Notes: generated from the letters alone by a model not told the origin. A stretch of 64,000 nucleotides of DNA from Salinibacter sp. 10B (GCF_002954405.1 NZ_MQWC01000004.1:3536668-3600667); one strand, 5' to 3'. Positions 51,797-61,390 are shown, counted from the stretch's first letter. Numbers and translations: made by a program.

Positions 51797-53584
51797 ATGC
51801 CGACTGATTCTCTGAAGACCTCCACCCCATCTACAGCTTCCAACGGCGCTCCGGACGCCCCTGTGTTGAAAGGATCCGAGATCTTTGTGCGGGCCCTCGA
51901 AGAAGAGGGAGTTGACCGTGTCTTTGGCCACCCCGGAGGGGCGGTCATTAAGATCTACGATGCAATGGAGCGGATCCAGCCCGACTACGAGCATGTGCTC
52001 GTTCGGCACGAGCAGGGGGGGACGCACGCCGCGGAAGGCTACGCCAAGGCTACTGGTCGCGTCGGCACCGTGCTCGTCACCAGCGGGCCCGGGGCCACGA
52101 ACACCGTCACGGGCATCGCGGACGCCTACTTGGATTCCGTGCCCATCGTTGTCTTTACCGGTCAGGTGCCCACCCACCTCATCGGGAACGATAGCTTCCA
52201 GGAGACGGACACCACGGGCGTGACCCGCAGCATTACAAAGCATAATTTTCTGGTGCGGGACGTCGACGAGTTGGCGTCGACGATCAAAAAGGCCTATCAC
52301 ATTGCCCGGACGGGGCGGCCGGGGCCGGTCGTCGTCGACATTCCCAAGGATGTGCAAATGGACAAGAGCACATTCGTTTATCCGGACGAGCCGGACCTGC
52401 CGGGGTATTCGGTGCCGGGAAAGGGCGCATCGAGGCAGGTTCAGCGGGCGGCACGCATGATTGAGGAGGCCGAACGGCCGCTGCTCTACGTTGGCGGGGG
52501 AACCATCAACGCGGATGCGCCGGAGCACCTCACCAAGCTGGCACGGAAGACCAACATTCCCGTGACCACCACCCTGCACGGGCTCGGGGCATTTCCGGAG
52601 ACCGATGACCTCGCGCTTGGATGGCTGGGGATGCACGGGTTCTACCATACCAACATGGCGGTGCAGAATGCCGATCTCATTATTGCTGTGGGGGCACGCT
52701 TCGATGATCGCGTCACGGGCGATGTGGATGCGTGGGCGCCCGACGCCAAGATCATCCATGTCGACATTGATCCGTCCTGCATCTCGAAAAACGTGTACGC
52801 GGACTGCGCGATCATTGGAGATGCACAGAAGGTTTTGCAACAACTTCTGCCCAAAGTGGAGCCGAAGGACACGGAGGAGTGGCTCGCCCAGATCGACGAG
52901 TGGCGCGACAGTTGCCCGCCGTATGAGTACGAACAGCCGGACGAGGATCTGATTGCGCCCGAGTCTGTGGTCGAACAGTTGTACGAGAAGACGCAAGGCG
53001 AAGCGGTCATGGTCTCGGACGTGGGGCAGCACCAGATGTGGGTGTGCCAGTACTATAAGTTTGGGCGCACGCGCTCGCACATCAGCTCGGGGGGGCTCGG
53101 CACCATGGGCTTTGGGCTTCCGGCCGCCATGGGGGCCGCCTTCGGCATGCGCGAAGGCCGGGACCTCGATGTCGTGTGCGTGAGCGGGGATGGGGGCTTT
53201 GTGATGAACGCGCAGGAGCTCAGTGTGGCGGCCGCCCACGGGTTGCCGCTTAAAATCGCGGTCCTCAACAACAATTTCCTGGGAATGGTGCGGCAGTGGC
53301 AGTCGCTCTTTCACGAGGATCGCTTCAGTCACACCGACCTGACCTCAACGAACCCCGATTTTGTGAAGCTGGCCGAGGCGCATCACTGCGTGGGGCTTCG
53401 GGCCACCTCCCCGGACGAGGTTGGCGACGTGATCGATCAGGCCTGGGAGGTCGACGACCGGCCCGTTCTCATGGAGTTTGCGGTGCCGAAGGAGGAGATG
53501 GTGTTCCCGATGGTGCCGGCCGGTGCTGCCAGCGACGACATGCTCACCGAGATGTTTAGCAAGGAGGAAATGGCAAAGGAGTGA
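51797..53584 (+). CDS. ilvB: Acetolactate synthase large subunit
   Basis: The ATG at 51797 gives 595 residues; upstream in-frame sequence is leader DNA. It condenses two pyruvates, or pyruvate with 2-ketobutyrate, the first committed step to valine/leucine and isoleucine. The catalytic glutamate is in RHEQGGTHAAEGYAKATGR, the TPP/Mg site in CVSGDGGFVMNAQELSVA and the cofactor Asn in VLNNNFLGMVRQWQ; the FAD-domain is recognisable (GARFDDRVTGDVDAWAP). The stop overlaps the left arm of a stem-loop that continues into the ilvB/ilvN spacer. It needs the IlvN subunit encoded downstream for regulation. Confidence 0.97.
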   Translation: MPTDSLKTSTPSTASNGAPDAPVLKGSEIFVRALEEEGVDRVFGHPGGAVIKIYDAMERIQPDYEHVLVRHEQGGTHAAEGYAKATGRVGTVLVTSGPGATNTVTGIADAYLDSVPIVVFTGQVPTHLIGNDSFQETDTTGVTRSITKHNFLVRDVDELASTIKKAYHIARTGRPGPVVVDIPKDVQMDKSTFVYPDEPDLPGYSVPGKGASRQVQRAARMIEEAERPLLYVGGGTINADAPEHLTKLARKTNIPVTTTLHGLGAFPETDDLALGWLGMHGFYHTNMAVQNADLIIAVGARFDDRVTGDVDAWAPDAKIIHVDIDPSCISKNVYADCAIIGDAQKVLQQLLPKVEPKDTEEWLAQIDEWRDSCPPYEYEQPDEDLIAPESVVEQLYEKTQGEAVMVSDVGQHQMWVCQYYKFGRTRSHISSGGLGTMGFGLPAAMGAAFGMREGRDLDVVCVSGDGGFVMNAQELSVAAAHGLPLKIAVLNNNFLGMVRQWQSLFHEDRFSHTDLTSTNPDFVKLAEAHHCVGLRATSPDEVGDVIDQAWEVDDRPVLMEFAVPKEEMVFPMVPAGAASDDMLTEMFSKEEMAKE

Positions 53585-53647
53585 GGTGGATTTCGTATTG
53601 CGTATCCCGTTGGAGAGAAACGGAATACGCAATACACAGCACCTCAC
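53581..53647. repeat. Repeat hairpin in the ilvB/ilvN spacer
   Basis: The core arm gtattgcgtatcccgtt (53596-53612) pairs with aacggaatacgcaatac (mismatch at one position), and an outer 8-bp pair gtgaggtg/cacctcac (53581-53588 and 53640-53647) encloses it. The outer arm includes the ilvB stop codon. The loop is about 7 bases. It belongs to the cgtattg-type repeat family shared with other spacers of this operon. Confidence 0.7.
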
Positions 53648-53701
53648 CTGTTTTGAGCACACCGCCTGACGCTGCTTCTACCCACAACCCCTGCAGCCCC
53701 C

Positions 53702-54349
53702 ATGTCCGACGAAGAGACCCTCACCCGACAGCAAATCCGCCGAAAGCGCAAGTTCGGCGAACCGATTCTGCCAGAGGAGGAAGACGAGACCGATCAGAAG
53801 CACCGGCACATCATTGCCGTCACGCTCGAAAACACGATCGGGGCGCTGAACCGGGTCACGAATCTGTTTTCTGCACGCGGCTTCAACCTTGAGAGTGTAG
53901 CGGTCGGAGAGACCGAGGATTCGTCGATTGCCCGCCTCACGCTCGTCACGGTGGGTAACGATCGCATTGTGGCGCAGGTGACGCGCCAACTGAAGGGCCT
54001 AGTGAACACGTACGACGTGACGGACCTCACCGATGCCGAGCACGTCGAGCGCGAGCTGTGTTTGTTGAAAGTGCAGTACACGTCCGACACTCGGCCGGAA
54101 ATTCTCGATATCAAGGACATTTTTCGGGGACGTGTTGTGAATGTGACACCGGAGACGATGGTGCTTGAGGTGACTGGGCCGAACAAGAAGATTAACGCCT
54201 TCATCGGCATGATGCAGGAGCACGGCATTGAAGAGGTGGCGCGGAGCGGGCAGGTGGCCATGCACCGTGCTCTGGAGTATGAAGCGCCGAATCCGCTTGC
54301 GTCGTCCGAGTCCGAGGTGAACGACAACGGCTCCTCAGACGCCAACTAG
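53702..54349 (+). CDS. ilvN: Acetolactate synthase small (regulatory) subunit
   Basis: 215 residues. After a charged N-terminal tail of about 35 residues, the ACT domain (HIIAVTLENTIGALNRVTNLF and SARGFNLESVAVGETEDSSIARLTLV) is typical of the regulatory subunit. The conserved GALNRV and GFN motifs and the second ALS-ss domain (VERELCLLKVQYTSDTRPEI, then IFRGRVVNVTPETMVLEVTG) are present. It binds the end product, usually valine, and activates the IlvB subunit. The length is normal for a two-domain IlvN, and its C-terminal tail is Ser/Asn/Asp-rich. Confidence 0.97.
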   Translation: MSDEETLTRQQIRRKRKFGEPILPEEEDETDQKHRHIIAVTLENTIGALNRVTNLFSARGFNLESVAVGETEDSSIARLTLVTVGNDRIVAQVTRQLKGLVNTYDVTDLTDAEHVERELCLLKVQYTSDTRPEILDIKDIFRGRVVNVTPETMVLEVTGPNKKINAFIGMMQEHGIEEVARSGQVAMHRALEYEAPNPLASSESEVNDNGSSDAN

Positions 54350-54350
54350 C

Positions 54351-54408
54351 GCCTCGTATAGAGGCTCGTCGTCGAGCCCTGTGTAAAGGCGTCCCGCCCG
54401 GGACGTCT
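54351..54408 (+). promoter_or_regulatory. Three adjacent stem-loops in the ilvN/ilvC spacer
   Basis: Stem 1: gcctc (54351-54355) with gaggc (54361-54365). Stem 2: ggctcg (54363-54368) with cgagcc (54373-54378). Stem 3: aggcgtccc (54387-54395) with gggacgtct (54400-54408), with one G-U pair. Stems 1 and 2 share three bases and exclude each other. They lie 40-100 bases before ilvC and differ from the cgtattg-type repeats. Possible roles are mRNA stabilisation or modulation of read-through. Confidence 0.5.
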
Positions 54409-54449
54409 CAACCCAACACTTTATCTCTCTTTGACTCTTTCTCCTGTCT

Positions 54450-55493
54450 ATGAAAGTGCATTACGAAGCAGACTCTTCACTCATCCACGACAAGCAGGTC
54501 GCCGTGATTGGATACGGCAGTCAGGGCCATGCCCATGCGCTGAATCTCCACGATAGTGGGGTCGAGGTAGCGGTGGGCCTACGGCCCGACTCCTCCTCCC
54601 GTGAAAAGGCCGAACAGCAGGGCCTGACGGTGATGGACATTGGCGAGGCCGCTGCGTGGGGGGACGTGGTGATGCTCCTCATCCCCGATCAGCACCAGAA
54701 GGAGGTGTACGAAGAACACCTGAAGGAGCACATGACGCCGGGCACTGCGCTTGGCTTTGGGCATGGGTTCAACATTCACTACGACCGAATCGAGCCGCCC
54801 GAAGGAGTGGACGTCTTTATGGTGGCTCCGAAGTCTCCCGGCCATCTCGTCCGGCGCACCTACGCGCAGGGCAGCGGGGTGCCGTGTCTCGCAGCGGTCG
54901 ACCAGGATGCCTCCGGCGGGGCCATGGAGCTTGCCGTGAGCTACGCCGACGCCATTGGGGGAACCCATGCGGGCGTTATTGAGACGACGTTCAAGGATGA
55001 GACCGAGACTGATCTCTTTGGGGAGCAGGCTGTGCTGTGCGGCGGGTCGCAGGCACTCATCCAGGCAAGCTTCGAAACGCTGGTCGATGCCGGCTATCCG
55101 CCCGAACTCGCATATTTCGAGTGTCTGCATGAGTTGAAGCTCATCGTGGATCTCTACTATGAGGGCGGCCTCGAATACATGAACTACTCGGTCAGCGACA
55201 CGGCCGAATACGGCAACTACACGCGCGGTCCTCGCGTGATCGATGATGACGTACGGGAGGAGATGCAGGACATCCTCGAGGAGATCCAGTCCGGCGAGTT
55301 TGCCGAGGAATGGATGGAAGAGTATGAGAACGGGGCGCCCAATCTGCTGGAGCAGCGGGAGGCGCTGAAGGATGAGCAGATCGAGAAGGTGGGCAAGAAG
55401 CTCCGCGGCATGATGCCATGGCTCGATGGCGACGAGACGCCGGACAACGGCGAGGCACCCGACGCAGAAGAAGCCTCGACGGAATCGGTGTAG
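54450..55493 (+). CDS. ilvC: Ketol-acid reductoisomerase
   Basis: 347 residues, the short class I form. It isomerises and reduces 2-acetolactate to 2,3-dihydroxyisovalerate with NADPH. The Rossmann motif [17 protein letters not shown] is at the start, and the loop [13 protein letters not shown] carries an arginine and serines suited to NADPH. Later active-site motifs include [15 protein letters not shown], the metal-binding [16 protein letters not shown] and [17 protein letters not shown] with the acidic ligands. The C-terminal tail is acidic. It lies between ilvN and leuB in the operon. Confidence 0.98.
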   Translation: MKVHYEADSSLIHDKQVAVIGYGSQGHAHALNLHDSGVEVAVGLRPDSSSREKAEQQGLTVMDIGEAAAWGDVVMLLIPDQHQKEVYEEHLKEHMTPGTALGFGHGFNIHYDRIEPPEGVDVFMVAPKSPGHLVRRTYAQGSGVPCLAAVDQDASGGAMELAVSYADAIGGTHAGVIETTFKDETETDLFGEQAVLCGGSQALIQASFETLVDAGYPPELAYFECLHELKLIVDLYYEGGLEYMNYSVSDTAEYGNYTRGPRVIDDDVREEMQDILEEIQSGEFAEEWMEEYENGAPNLLEQREALKDEQIEKVGKKLRGMMPWLDGDETPDNGEAPDAEEASTESV

Positions 55494-55496
55494 CTG

Positions 55497-55580
55497 CGTG
55501 TGTGGGGATGGGCGTGTGGGCGTATGTGAGTTTGTGTGTAGGAAACGTCCGTACCCCCACACTCCCAGACGCACATATGA
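55497..55580. repeat. Spacer hairpin repeat between ilvC and leuB
   Basis: The sequence atgggcgtgtgggcgta (about 55508-55525) matches, in inverted form, tacccccacactcccag (about 55553-55569) at 14 of 17 positions. The reverse complement shares actcacatacgc and ccacac with the stem-loop at 127-196. This makes it a second copy of that dispersed repeat, 55 kb away. Confidence 0.6.
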
Positions 55581-55623
55581 CTGGATAGACAACCCTCTGC
55601 TACAAGTATCTACCCTTTACCGG

Positions 55624-56721
55624 ATGGAAGATTCGAGAACCTACAATATCACCTGGCTGCCGGGGGACGGCATTGGACCCGAAGTGACGCGAGAAGCATT
55701 GCGCGTGATGGAGGCGGTGGCCGATACGCACGGATTTTCGCTCTCGGTGGACGAGCATCTTGCTGGAGGCGCCGCCATCGACGCGACCGGAGAGCCGTTG
55801 CCTGAAACCACCCGCACCGCCTGTCAGGAGAGCGACGCCGTCCTGCTCGGCGCAGTCGGCGGACCGAAGTGGGCCGACACGACGGGCGATCAGCGGCCGG
55901 AAAGCGGGCTCCTTGCGCTCCGGAAGGTGCTGGGCGTCTACGCCAACCTACGGCCCGTTCGTGTGCCGGAGAGCCTGGCCGATGCCTCTCCGCTTCGCCC
56001 CGAGCGCGTGGCCGACACCGACGTGCTCTTCGTTCGCGAACTCACCGGCGGCATCTACTTTGGCACGCCGCGCGGCCGCACCGAAGCAGGGGTGGCCAAC
56101 ACGATGGTGTATTCGGAAGAAGAAATCGAGCGCATTGCCCACATCGCCTTCCAGCGGGCCCAGCTGCGCGGCGGGCACGTGACCTCGGTCGATAAAGCCA
56201 ATGTCCTCGACGTATCTGAGCTGTGGCGGTCTGTTGTGACCGACGTGAAGGAGGAGCATTATCCGGATGTGGAGCTGCGGCACCTGTACGTCGATAACGC
56301 GGCCATGCAGGTAGTACGGGACCCTCGACAGTTTGACGTGGTACTGACCGGCAACCTCTTTGGCGACATCCTTTCCGACCTTGCGGCGGCGCTGCCCGGC
56401 TCGTTGGGCCTGCTGCCCTCGGCGAGCGTTGGAGGAACGGTCGGCCTGTTCGAACCGGTGCACGGAAGTGCCCCGGACATCGCAGGCACAGACCAGGCCA
56501 ATCCCATTGCGGCCATTCTGAGCGGCGCACTGCTCCTCGATGAGATCGACGAGACTGCGGCGGCTGATGCGGTCCGGTGGGCCGTAGATGCGACGCTGGA
56601 GGACGGACGTCGAACTGGGGACCTTGCGGCCTCCGCCGACGCTGCGTCGACCTCTGAGTTTGGCCGGGCCGTGGCCGAGCGGGCCGCCGACCATACTCCT
56701 CAAACGACCACAGCCTCATGA
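55624..56721 (+). CDS. leuB: 3-isopropylmalate dehydrogenase
   Basis: The ATG at 55624 gives 365 residues; the frame extends upstream through the repeat but not as coding sequence. It oxidatively decarboxylates 3-isopropylmalate with NAD+. Recognisable motifs are LPGDGIGPEVTREALRVM, the substrate arginines in YANLRPVRVPE and RELTGGIYFG, the metal-binding LTGNLFGDILSDLAAALPGS, and the nucleotide site EPVHGSAPDIAGTDQANP. Its position in front of leuA is unusual compared with the common leuABCD order but fits a single leu operon. Confidence 0.97.
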   Translation: MEDSRTYNITWLPGDGIGPEVTREALRVMEAVADTHGFSLSVDEHLAGGAAIDATGEPLPETTRTACQESDAVLLGAVGGPKWADTTGDQRPESGLLALRKVLGVYANLRPVRVPESLADASPLRPERVADTDVLFVRELTGGIYFGTPRGRTEAGVANTMVYSEEEIERIAHIAFQRAQLRGGHVTSVDKANVLDVSELWRSVVTDVKEEHYPDVELRHLYVDNAAMQVVRDPRQFDVVLTGNLFGDILSDLAAALPGSLGLLPSASVGGTVGLFEPVHGSAPDIAGTDQANPIAAILSGALLLDEIDETAAADAVRWAVDATLEDGRRTGDLAASADAASTSEFGRAVAERAADHTPQTTTAS

Positions 56722-56908
56722 TTTGCGCATCTCGTCGCGGAATGTCGCTCGTTCCGATTCCCGCCGCGAACTGGCACGTACAGGGACGGGTGAACCATCA
56801 ACTTATCAAGCGTCCGGACCGCCCGTCCTGAGCGACGGTTGTGTTCGGGCGCGCGTCCGCTCCTCCTGCATTCTGCGTATCTGACCGATCTGACCTGAGC
56901 ATCCGACT

Positions 56909-58555
56909 ATGACCGACCACGTCACCATTTTTGACACCACCCTGCGCGACGGCGAACAGGCGCCCGGGGCCTCCATGACTGTAGACGAGAAAGTCCGCAT
57001 CGCCCAGCAGCTTGCGACGCTCGGCGTAGATGTGATTGAGGCCGGCTTTCCGGTGTCCTCGCCCGCCCAAACCGAAGCTGTCCAGCGCATTGTCGCGGAG
57101 GTGGAGGGTCCCGTCACCTGTGCGCTTGCCCGCACGATTGAGGACGATCTTCTCGCTGCGGGGGAGGCGCTGGAGGGGGGCACCGACACCCGCGTTCATA
57201 CGTTCATCGCGACGAGCGACGTGCACATCGAGGCGAAGTTCGACAAACTTGGCGACACGATGGCCGAGAAGCGACGCGCCATCATTGAGCGGGCCCAGAC
57301 GGCGATCGAGCATGCGCTCACGTATACCGACAACGTTGAGTTTAGCGCTGAGGATGCGGGCCGTACCGACCCGGGCTTTCTCCGAGAGGTCGTGCAGGCG
57401 GCGGCGGAGGCGGGGGCGACAACCATAAACATTCCCGACACTACCGGCTATTGTGCTCCGAGCGAGTACGCCGACCTTCTGTCGGACGTTCGGGAGAGTC
57501 TGCCCGATCCGGAAGCCGTCATCCTCTCCACGCATTGCCACGATGACCTGGGACTGGCTACGGCCAATACACTGGCCGGTGTGAAGGCAGGCGCCCGGCA
57601 GGTGGAGTGCACGATCAATGGCATTGGCGAACGGGCTGGAAATGCCGCCCTGGAGGAAATTGTGATGGCCCTCGTGGTGCGGAGCGACGAGTTTAATGTA
57701 GAGACGAGCATCAACCCCAAGCACCTCACGCGAGCGAGCCAGATGGTGTCGGCGGCGTCTGGCTTTCCGGTACAACCGAACAAGGCAATCGTGGGGAGCA
57801 ATGCCTTCAGCCACGAGGCCGGCATTCACCAGCACGGCGTTCTGAAGGAGCGGTCTACCTACGAAATCATGTCGGCCGAGGACGTCGGGCAGGACACCGA
57901 ACAGATTCGCCTGGGCCGCCACTCGGGCCGCCACGGTCTTTTCAACCGCCTCGAAACGCTGGGCTACGAGGTGCCCGATGGGCATCGGTCCGAGATCTAC
58001 CAGCGCTTCCTGGATCTCGCGGATCGGAAGAAGGAGATCTTCGACGAGGACCTGGAGCGGATGATGGAGGAGTTCGGCTACGGGGGTGATTCGCCCCTTG
58101 GAGGAGAGAGGCGTATGGACGGCGCCACCGCCGATGGGGAGCCCCTGGCCTATCGCCTTGATCATTTTTCCGTCCACCTCGAGACGAACGCCGAGCCGGC
58201 GGTGGGCATCCGACTCCAGCGGTACGACGGGACGGTTCGTGAAGAAGAGGCGACGGGGGACGGGCCGGTGGAGGCCCTCTACCGCGCCATTGATCACGCT
58301 GTAGACCAGCCGCACACGCTAGTCGACTATTCCATCCGCTCGATCTCAGAGGGGGCTGATGCCCAGGGCGAGGTGGAGGTTCGCATCCGCTACGGAGAAA
58401 ATTACTTTACCGGCCGTGCTCGTGGGACCGATGTGGTGCGTGCCTCTGCGGAGGCGTACGTCGATGCCTTGAATCGGCTCGCCGCCGCTCAGTCCGACGC
58501 TGAGTCCGTCGAGTTCGTTCGGGACAGCATCATGAACGCGTATAACGGAGAGTAG
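56909..58555 (+). CDS. leuA: 2-isopropylmalate synthase
   Basis: 548 residues, full length with regulatory domain. It condenses acetyl-CoA and 2-ketoisovalerate, the committed step of leucine synthesis, and is usually inhibited by leucine. The catalytic TIM barrel begins FDTTLRDGEQAPGASM; metal ligands and catalytic residues are in STHCHDDLGLATANTLAG and NGIGERAGNAALEE, and the hinge SHEAGIHQHGVLKERSTYE is present. Residues about 420-548 form the allosteric C-terminal domain. An acidic linker with EDLERMMEEFGYGG precedes it. The gene is followed by a repeat hairpin. Confidence 0.97.
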   Translation: MTDHVTIFDTTLRDGEQAPGASMTVDEKVRIAQQLATLGVDVIEAGFPVSSPAQTEAVQRIVAEVEGPVTCALARTIEDDLLAAGEALEGGTDTRVHTFIATSDVHIEAKFDKLGDTMAEKRRAIIERAQTAIEHALTYTDNVEFSAEDAGRTDPGFLREVVQAAAEAGATTINIPDTTGYCAPSEYADLLSDVRESLPDPEAVILSTHCHDDLGLATANTLAGVKAGARQVECTINGIGERAGNAALEEIVMALVVRSDEFNVETSINPKHLTRASQMVSAASGFPVQPNKAIVGSNAFSHEAGIHQHGVLKERSTYEIMSAEDVGQDTEQIRLGRHSGRHGLFNRLETLGYEVPDGHRSEIYQRFLDLADRKKEIFDEDLERMMEEFGYGGDSPLGGERRMDGATADGEPLAYRLDHFSVHLETNAEPAVGIRLQRYDGTVREEEATGDGPVEALYRAIDHAVDQPHTLVDYSIRSISEGADAQGEVEVRIRYGENYFTGRARGTDVVRASAEAYVDALNRLAAAQSDAESVEFVRDSIMNAYNGE

Positions 58556-58561
58556 TCCGTC

Positions 58562-58626
58562 CGTATCTCGTATTGCGTAGGGCGGAAGGGAAGAAACGTC
58601 ATGAAATACGCACTACGAAATACGCC
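58562..58626. repeat. Repeat hairpin in the leuA/leuC spacer
   Basis: The left unit gtatctcgtattgcgta (58563-58579) and the reverse complement of tacgcactacgaaatac (58607-58623) agree at 15 of 17 positions. The loop is 27 bases. It is a member of the cgtattg-type spacer repeats found in this operon. Confidence 0.68.
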
Positions 58627-58686
58627 CTACCGGCACCCGAACATACTGATTTTTGAAGCTTCCTACGTTCAAATACGTCGTCTTCT

Positions 58687-60096
58687 ATGTCCACCGGTAC
58701 CCTCTACGACAAAGTCTGGGATCAGCACACCGTGCGCGAGTTGCCCACCGGCGAAACGCAACTGTTTGTGGGGCTCCACCTGATCCACGAGGTCACCAGT
58801 CCGCAGGCCTTTGGGATGCTTGAGGAGCGTGACCTGTCGGTGGCGTTTCCGGACCGCACGTACGCCACGACGGATCACATTATCCCGACGGCTGACCTGA
58901 CGCGTCCCTTTGGGGATGCACAGGCCGAGACGATGCTGCAAGAGTTAGAGCAGAACACGGCGGAGTACGACATCACATTCTTCGATCCGGATTCCGGCGC
59001 GCAGGGCATCGTGCACGTCGTGGGGCCGGAGCAGGGCCTCACCCAGCCCGGCATGACCATCGTCTGCGGCGATTCACACACGAGCACGCACGGGGCCTTC
59101 GGCTCGCTCGGCTTCGGCATCGGCACCAGCCAGATTCGCGACGTGCTGGCGACGCAGTGCGTGGCAATGGAGAAGCAGAAGGTGCGCCGCATCCAGGTGA
59201 ACGGGACGCTCGGCGACGGCGTCTATGCCAAAGACATCATTCTCAAGATTATCGGAGAGCTCGGGGTGGAAGGGGGCATCGGCCACGTCTACGAGTACGG
59301 TGGCCCGGCCATCGAAGCCCTCGGCATGGAAGGGCGGATGTCCATCTGCAACATGAGCATCGAGGGCGGTGCCCGCGCGGGGTACGTCAATCCCGATGTC
59401 ACGACATTCGAATACTTGAGGGGCCGCCCGCACGCCCCCAGTGGCGAGGAGTGGGAACAGGCCATCGATTGCTGGCAGTCTCTCCGCTCCGACGAGGACG
59501 CGACGTACGATGACAAAGTGACGTTCGACGGCTCGGCCATCGAACCGATGGTGACGTGGGGCATCACGCCGGGACAGGCCATCGGCATTTCGGAGTCCAT
59601 TCCCGATCCGGATGATCTCCCGTCCGGACAGGCGGAGACGGCTCGGAAGGCGCTTGATCATATGGACCTGTCGCCAGGCCGGACGATGCGGGGCGTGAAC
59701 GTGGACGTGGCATTCCTGGGGTCGTGTACGAACGCGCGCATCTCCGATCTTCGGGAAGCAGCGTCGATTCTGAAGACGATCGGGCGACCGGTGGCCGACG
59801 ACGTGCGGGCGATGGTCGTCCCGGGATCGCAGGGCGTGAAGCAGCAGGCCGAAGAGGAAGGGCTGGCCGATGTCTTTCGCGACGCGGGCTTTGACTGGCG
59901 CGGGGCCGGATGCTCGATGTGCCTTGGCATGAATGAGGATCAGCTTCAGGGCCGCGAGCTCTGCGCATCGTCCTCAAACCGCAACTTCATCGGGCGTCAG
60001 GGCAGCAAGGACGGCCGCACCGTACTCATGAGCCCGGCGATGGTGGTGGCCGCGGCGGTGGAAGGGGAGGTTACGGACGTACGAGAATTGCTGTAG
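58687..60096 (+). CDS. leuC: 3-isopropylmalate dehydratase large subunit
   Basis: 469 residues. With LeuD it isomerises 2- to 3-isopropylmalate. The aconitase-type [4Fe-4S] ligands are visible: the Cys of [13 protein letters not shown] and the pair in [12 protein letters not shown]. Substrate-binding motifs include [14 protein letters not shown] near the start, [32 protein letters not shown] and [18 protein letters not shown]. The TGA/TAG context at its 3' end leads into the element carrying the four-helix-bundle gene. Confidence 0.97.
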   Translation: MSTGTLYDKVWDQHTVRELPTGETQLFVGLHLIHEVTSPQAFGMLEERDLSVAFPDRTYATTDHIIPTADLTRPFGDAQAETMLQELEQNTAEYDITFFDPDSGAQGIVHVVGPEQGLTQPGMTIVCGDSHTSTHGAFGSLGFGIGTSQIRDVLATQCVAMEKQKVRRIQVNGTLGDGVYAKDIILKIIGELGVEGGIGHVYEYGGPAIEALGMEGRMSICNMSIEGGARAGYVNPDVTTFEYLRGRPHAPSGEEWEQAIDCWQSLRSDEDATYDDKVTFDGSAIEPMVTWGITPGQAIGISESIPDPDDLPSGQAETARKALDHMDLSPGRTMRGVNVDVAFLGSCTNARISDLREAASILKTIGRPVADDVRAMVVPGSQGVKQQAEEEGLADVFRDAGFDWRGAGCSMCLGMNEDQLQGRELCASSSNRNFIGRQGSKDGRTVLMSPAMVVAAAVEGEVTDVRELL

Positions 60097-60118
60097 CCGG
60101 AGCACTGTGCTATGACCC

Positions 60119-60747
60119 GTATTGCGTATTTCGTATTGCGTAGGGGCTCTCAACGTCCGTTTGAGGCACCCTTGAAGATACGCAATGCGCAACACGAAAT
60201 ACGCTCACGACGCAAGCGGAACGTGTTCGAGTAATTCTTCCATCTGTTTGTCGGAATCTCCGTACGATGAGTCAGGCTCTCGAATTTCACCGCCTCGCTG
60301 CCTGGGAATGATGGTGAGGAGAAGACGAATAATCTCCGTCATGAAATTGAGACGATGGCGCGCGACTTGTTTACCCAGCACGAAGCGCCCTTTGTAGTAC
60401 CAGTCTCTGCTTTCGCGAGCGGAGCCCAGTGCATACTCGTAGAATCGTGCGCGATCCTTTCCGGTCCCGCGTGAATAGCCTTCGGCAATGTTTGCCCCGA
60501 CCGAGCCAACGGCCCGGTATAACTGATCAGCAACCTCTTGGGAGCGTTTTTCCTTTTGGAGTGAGCTAGCATCCCGCCAACAGACATCAGAGGCAAACAG
60601 GCTGAGCCGATACACGCGCATTTCCCAAAGCGGATCGTTTTGAATTGAGTCCGGAACCTGCTCCTTCCACGATTCAAACGTCATGGGTTGAGTGCACTGT
60701 CTGGATTGTAGCACCACACGAGATACGCAATACGCAACACGCAACAC
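60119..60747. mobile_element. IVS-like intergenic element with terminal inverted repeats
   Basis: The left end (60119-60142) and the reverse complement of the right end (60724-60747) match at 21 of 24 positions; units cgtattg and cgtattt recur. The left end also forms its own hairpin with 60179-60204, which borders the gene inside, so the gene is bracketed both by inverted and by direct repeats (21 of 24). Between them is an antisense gene for a four-helix-bundle protein with lower GC than its neighbours. The total is 629 bp, splitting leuC from leuD. It is probably an insertion, but no target duplication was proven. Confidence 0.6.
60205..60684 (-). CDS. Four-helix-bundle protein (23S rRNA intervening-sequence family)
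   Basis: 159 residues from the ATG at 60684; the frame continues upstream into the repeat but not as coding sequence. The family motif is AVGSVGANIAEGYSRGTGKD (59-78), followed by RARFYEYALGSARESRDWYY, with two more helices (FMTEIIRLLLTII). This is the TIGR02436/PF05635 four-helix bundle found in intervening sequences of bacterial 23S rRNA and as free genes, often as a pentamer-type toroid that binds nucleic acid. It is transcribed against the leu operon, between leuC and leuD, and is bracketed by operon-type repeats. The role of the family outside rRNA is not established. Confidence 0.88.
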   Translation of the reverse strand: MTFESWKEQVPDSIQNDPLWEMRVYRLSLFASDVCWRDASSLQKEKRSQEVADQLYRAVGSVGANIAEGYSRGTGKDRARFYEYALGSARESRDWYYKGRFVLGKQVARHRLNFMTEIIRLLLTIIPRQRGGEIREPDSSYGDSDKQMEELLEHVPLAS

Positions 60748-60752
60748 ATAAT

Positions 60753-61370
60753 ATGAGCACTGCGAAAGACAAAGTCGTCACTCACGTAAGCGGCTCAGCG
60801 GTTCCGGTGCGGGGCAACGACATCGACACCGATCAAATCATCCCTGCCCGATTCATGAAGGAGGTCACCTTCGACAACATGGGCGAGTATGCGTTTTATG
60901 ATGCTCGCCGGGACGACGACGGCAACCTGAACGACCACGCGATCAACCACTACCCGAACGGGGAGATTATGGTGGTGAACCAGAACTTCGGGTGCGGCTC
61001 CTCCCGCGAGCACGCCCCGCAGGCGCTCATGCGCTGGGGCATCGACGGCCTCATCGGGGAGTCGTTTGCGGAGATCTTTGCGGGCAACTGCCAGGCCCTC
61101 GGCATTCCCACTGCCACGGCCGACCACGACACAATCGAGTGGATCATGGAGCAGGTGGAGGCAGATCCCGCGCTCGAACTGACGCTCGACGTAGAGGACG
61201 AAACCGTGACCGTTGGAGACGAGACGGTGGACGTGACGGTCAGCGACGCCCAGCGCGAAGCCTTGCTCCAGGGCGTGTGGGACACGACGGCGCTCATGAA
61301 GAGCTACATGGACGAGGTGGAGCAGACTGCGAATTCGGTGCCCTACCTGAATGGGTTTTCTGAGTGCTGA
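60753..61370 (+). CDS. leuD: 3-isopropylmalate dehydratase small subunit
   Basis: The ATG at 60753 gives 205 residues; it lies five bases after the right end of the element, so no ribosome-binding site is visible. It is the swivelling subunit that completes the LeuCD active site. The N-terminus (GSAVPVRGNDIDTDQIIPARF) and the central NFGCGSSREHAPQALMRWGI are diagnostic, and the C-terminal half continues as in other LeuD proteins. Insertion of the element between leuC and leuD would separate two subunits that are normally translated together. Confidence 0.97.
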   Translation: MSTAKDKVVTHVSGSAVPVRGNDIDTDQIIPARFMKEVTFDNMGEYAFYDARRDDDGNLNDHAINHYPNGEIMVVNQNFGCGSSREHAPQALMRWGIDGLIGESFAEIFAGNCQALGIPTATADHDTIEWIMEQVEADPALELTLDVEDETVTVGDETVDVTVSDAQREALLQGVWDTTALMKSYMDEVEQTANSVPYLNGFSEC

Positions 61371-61390
61371 GCAGTGTTGCTCTACGTGTG

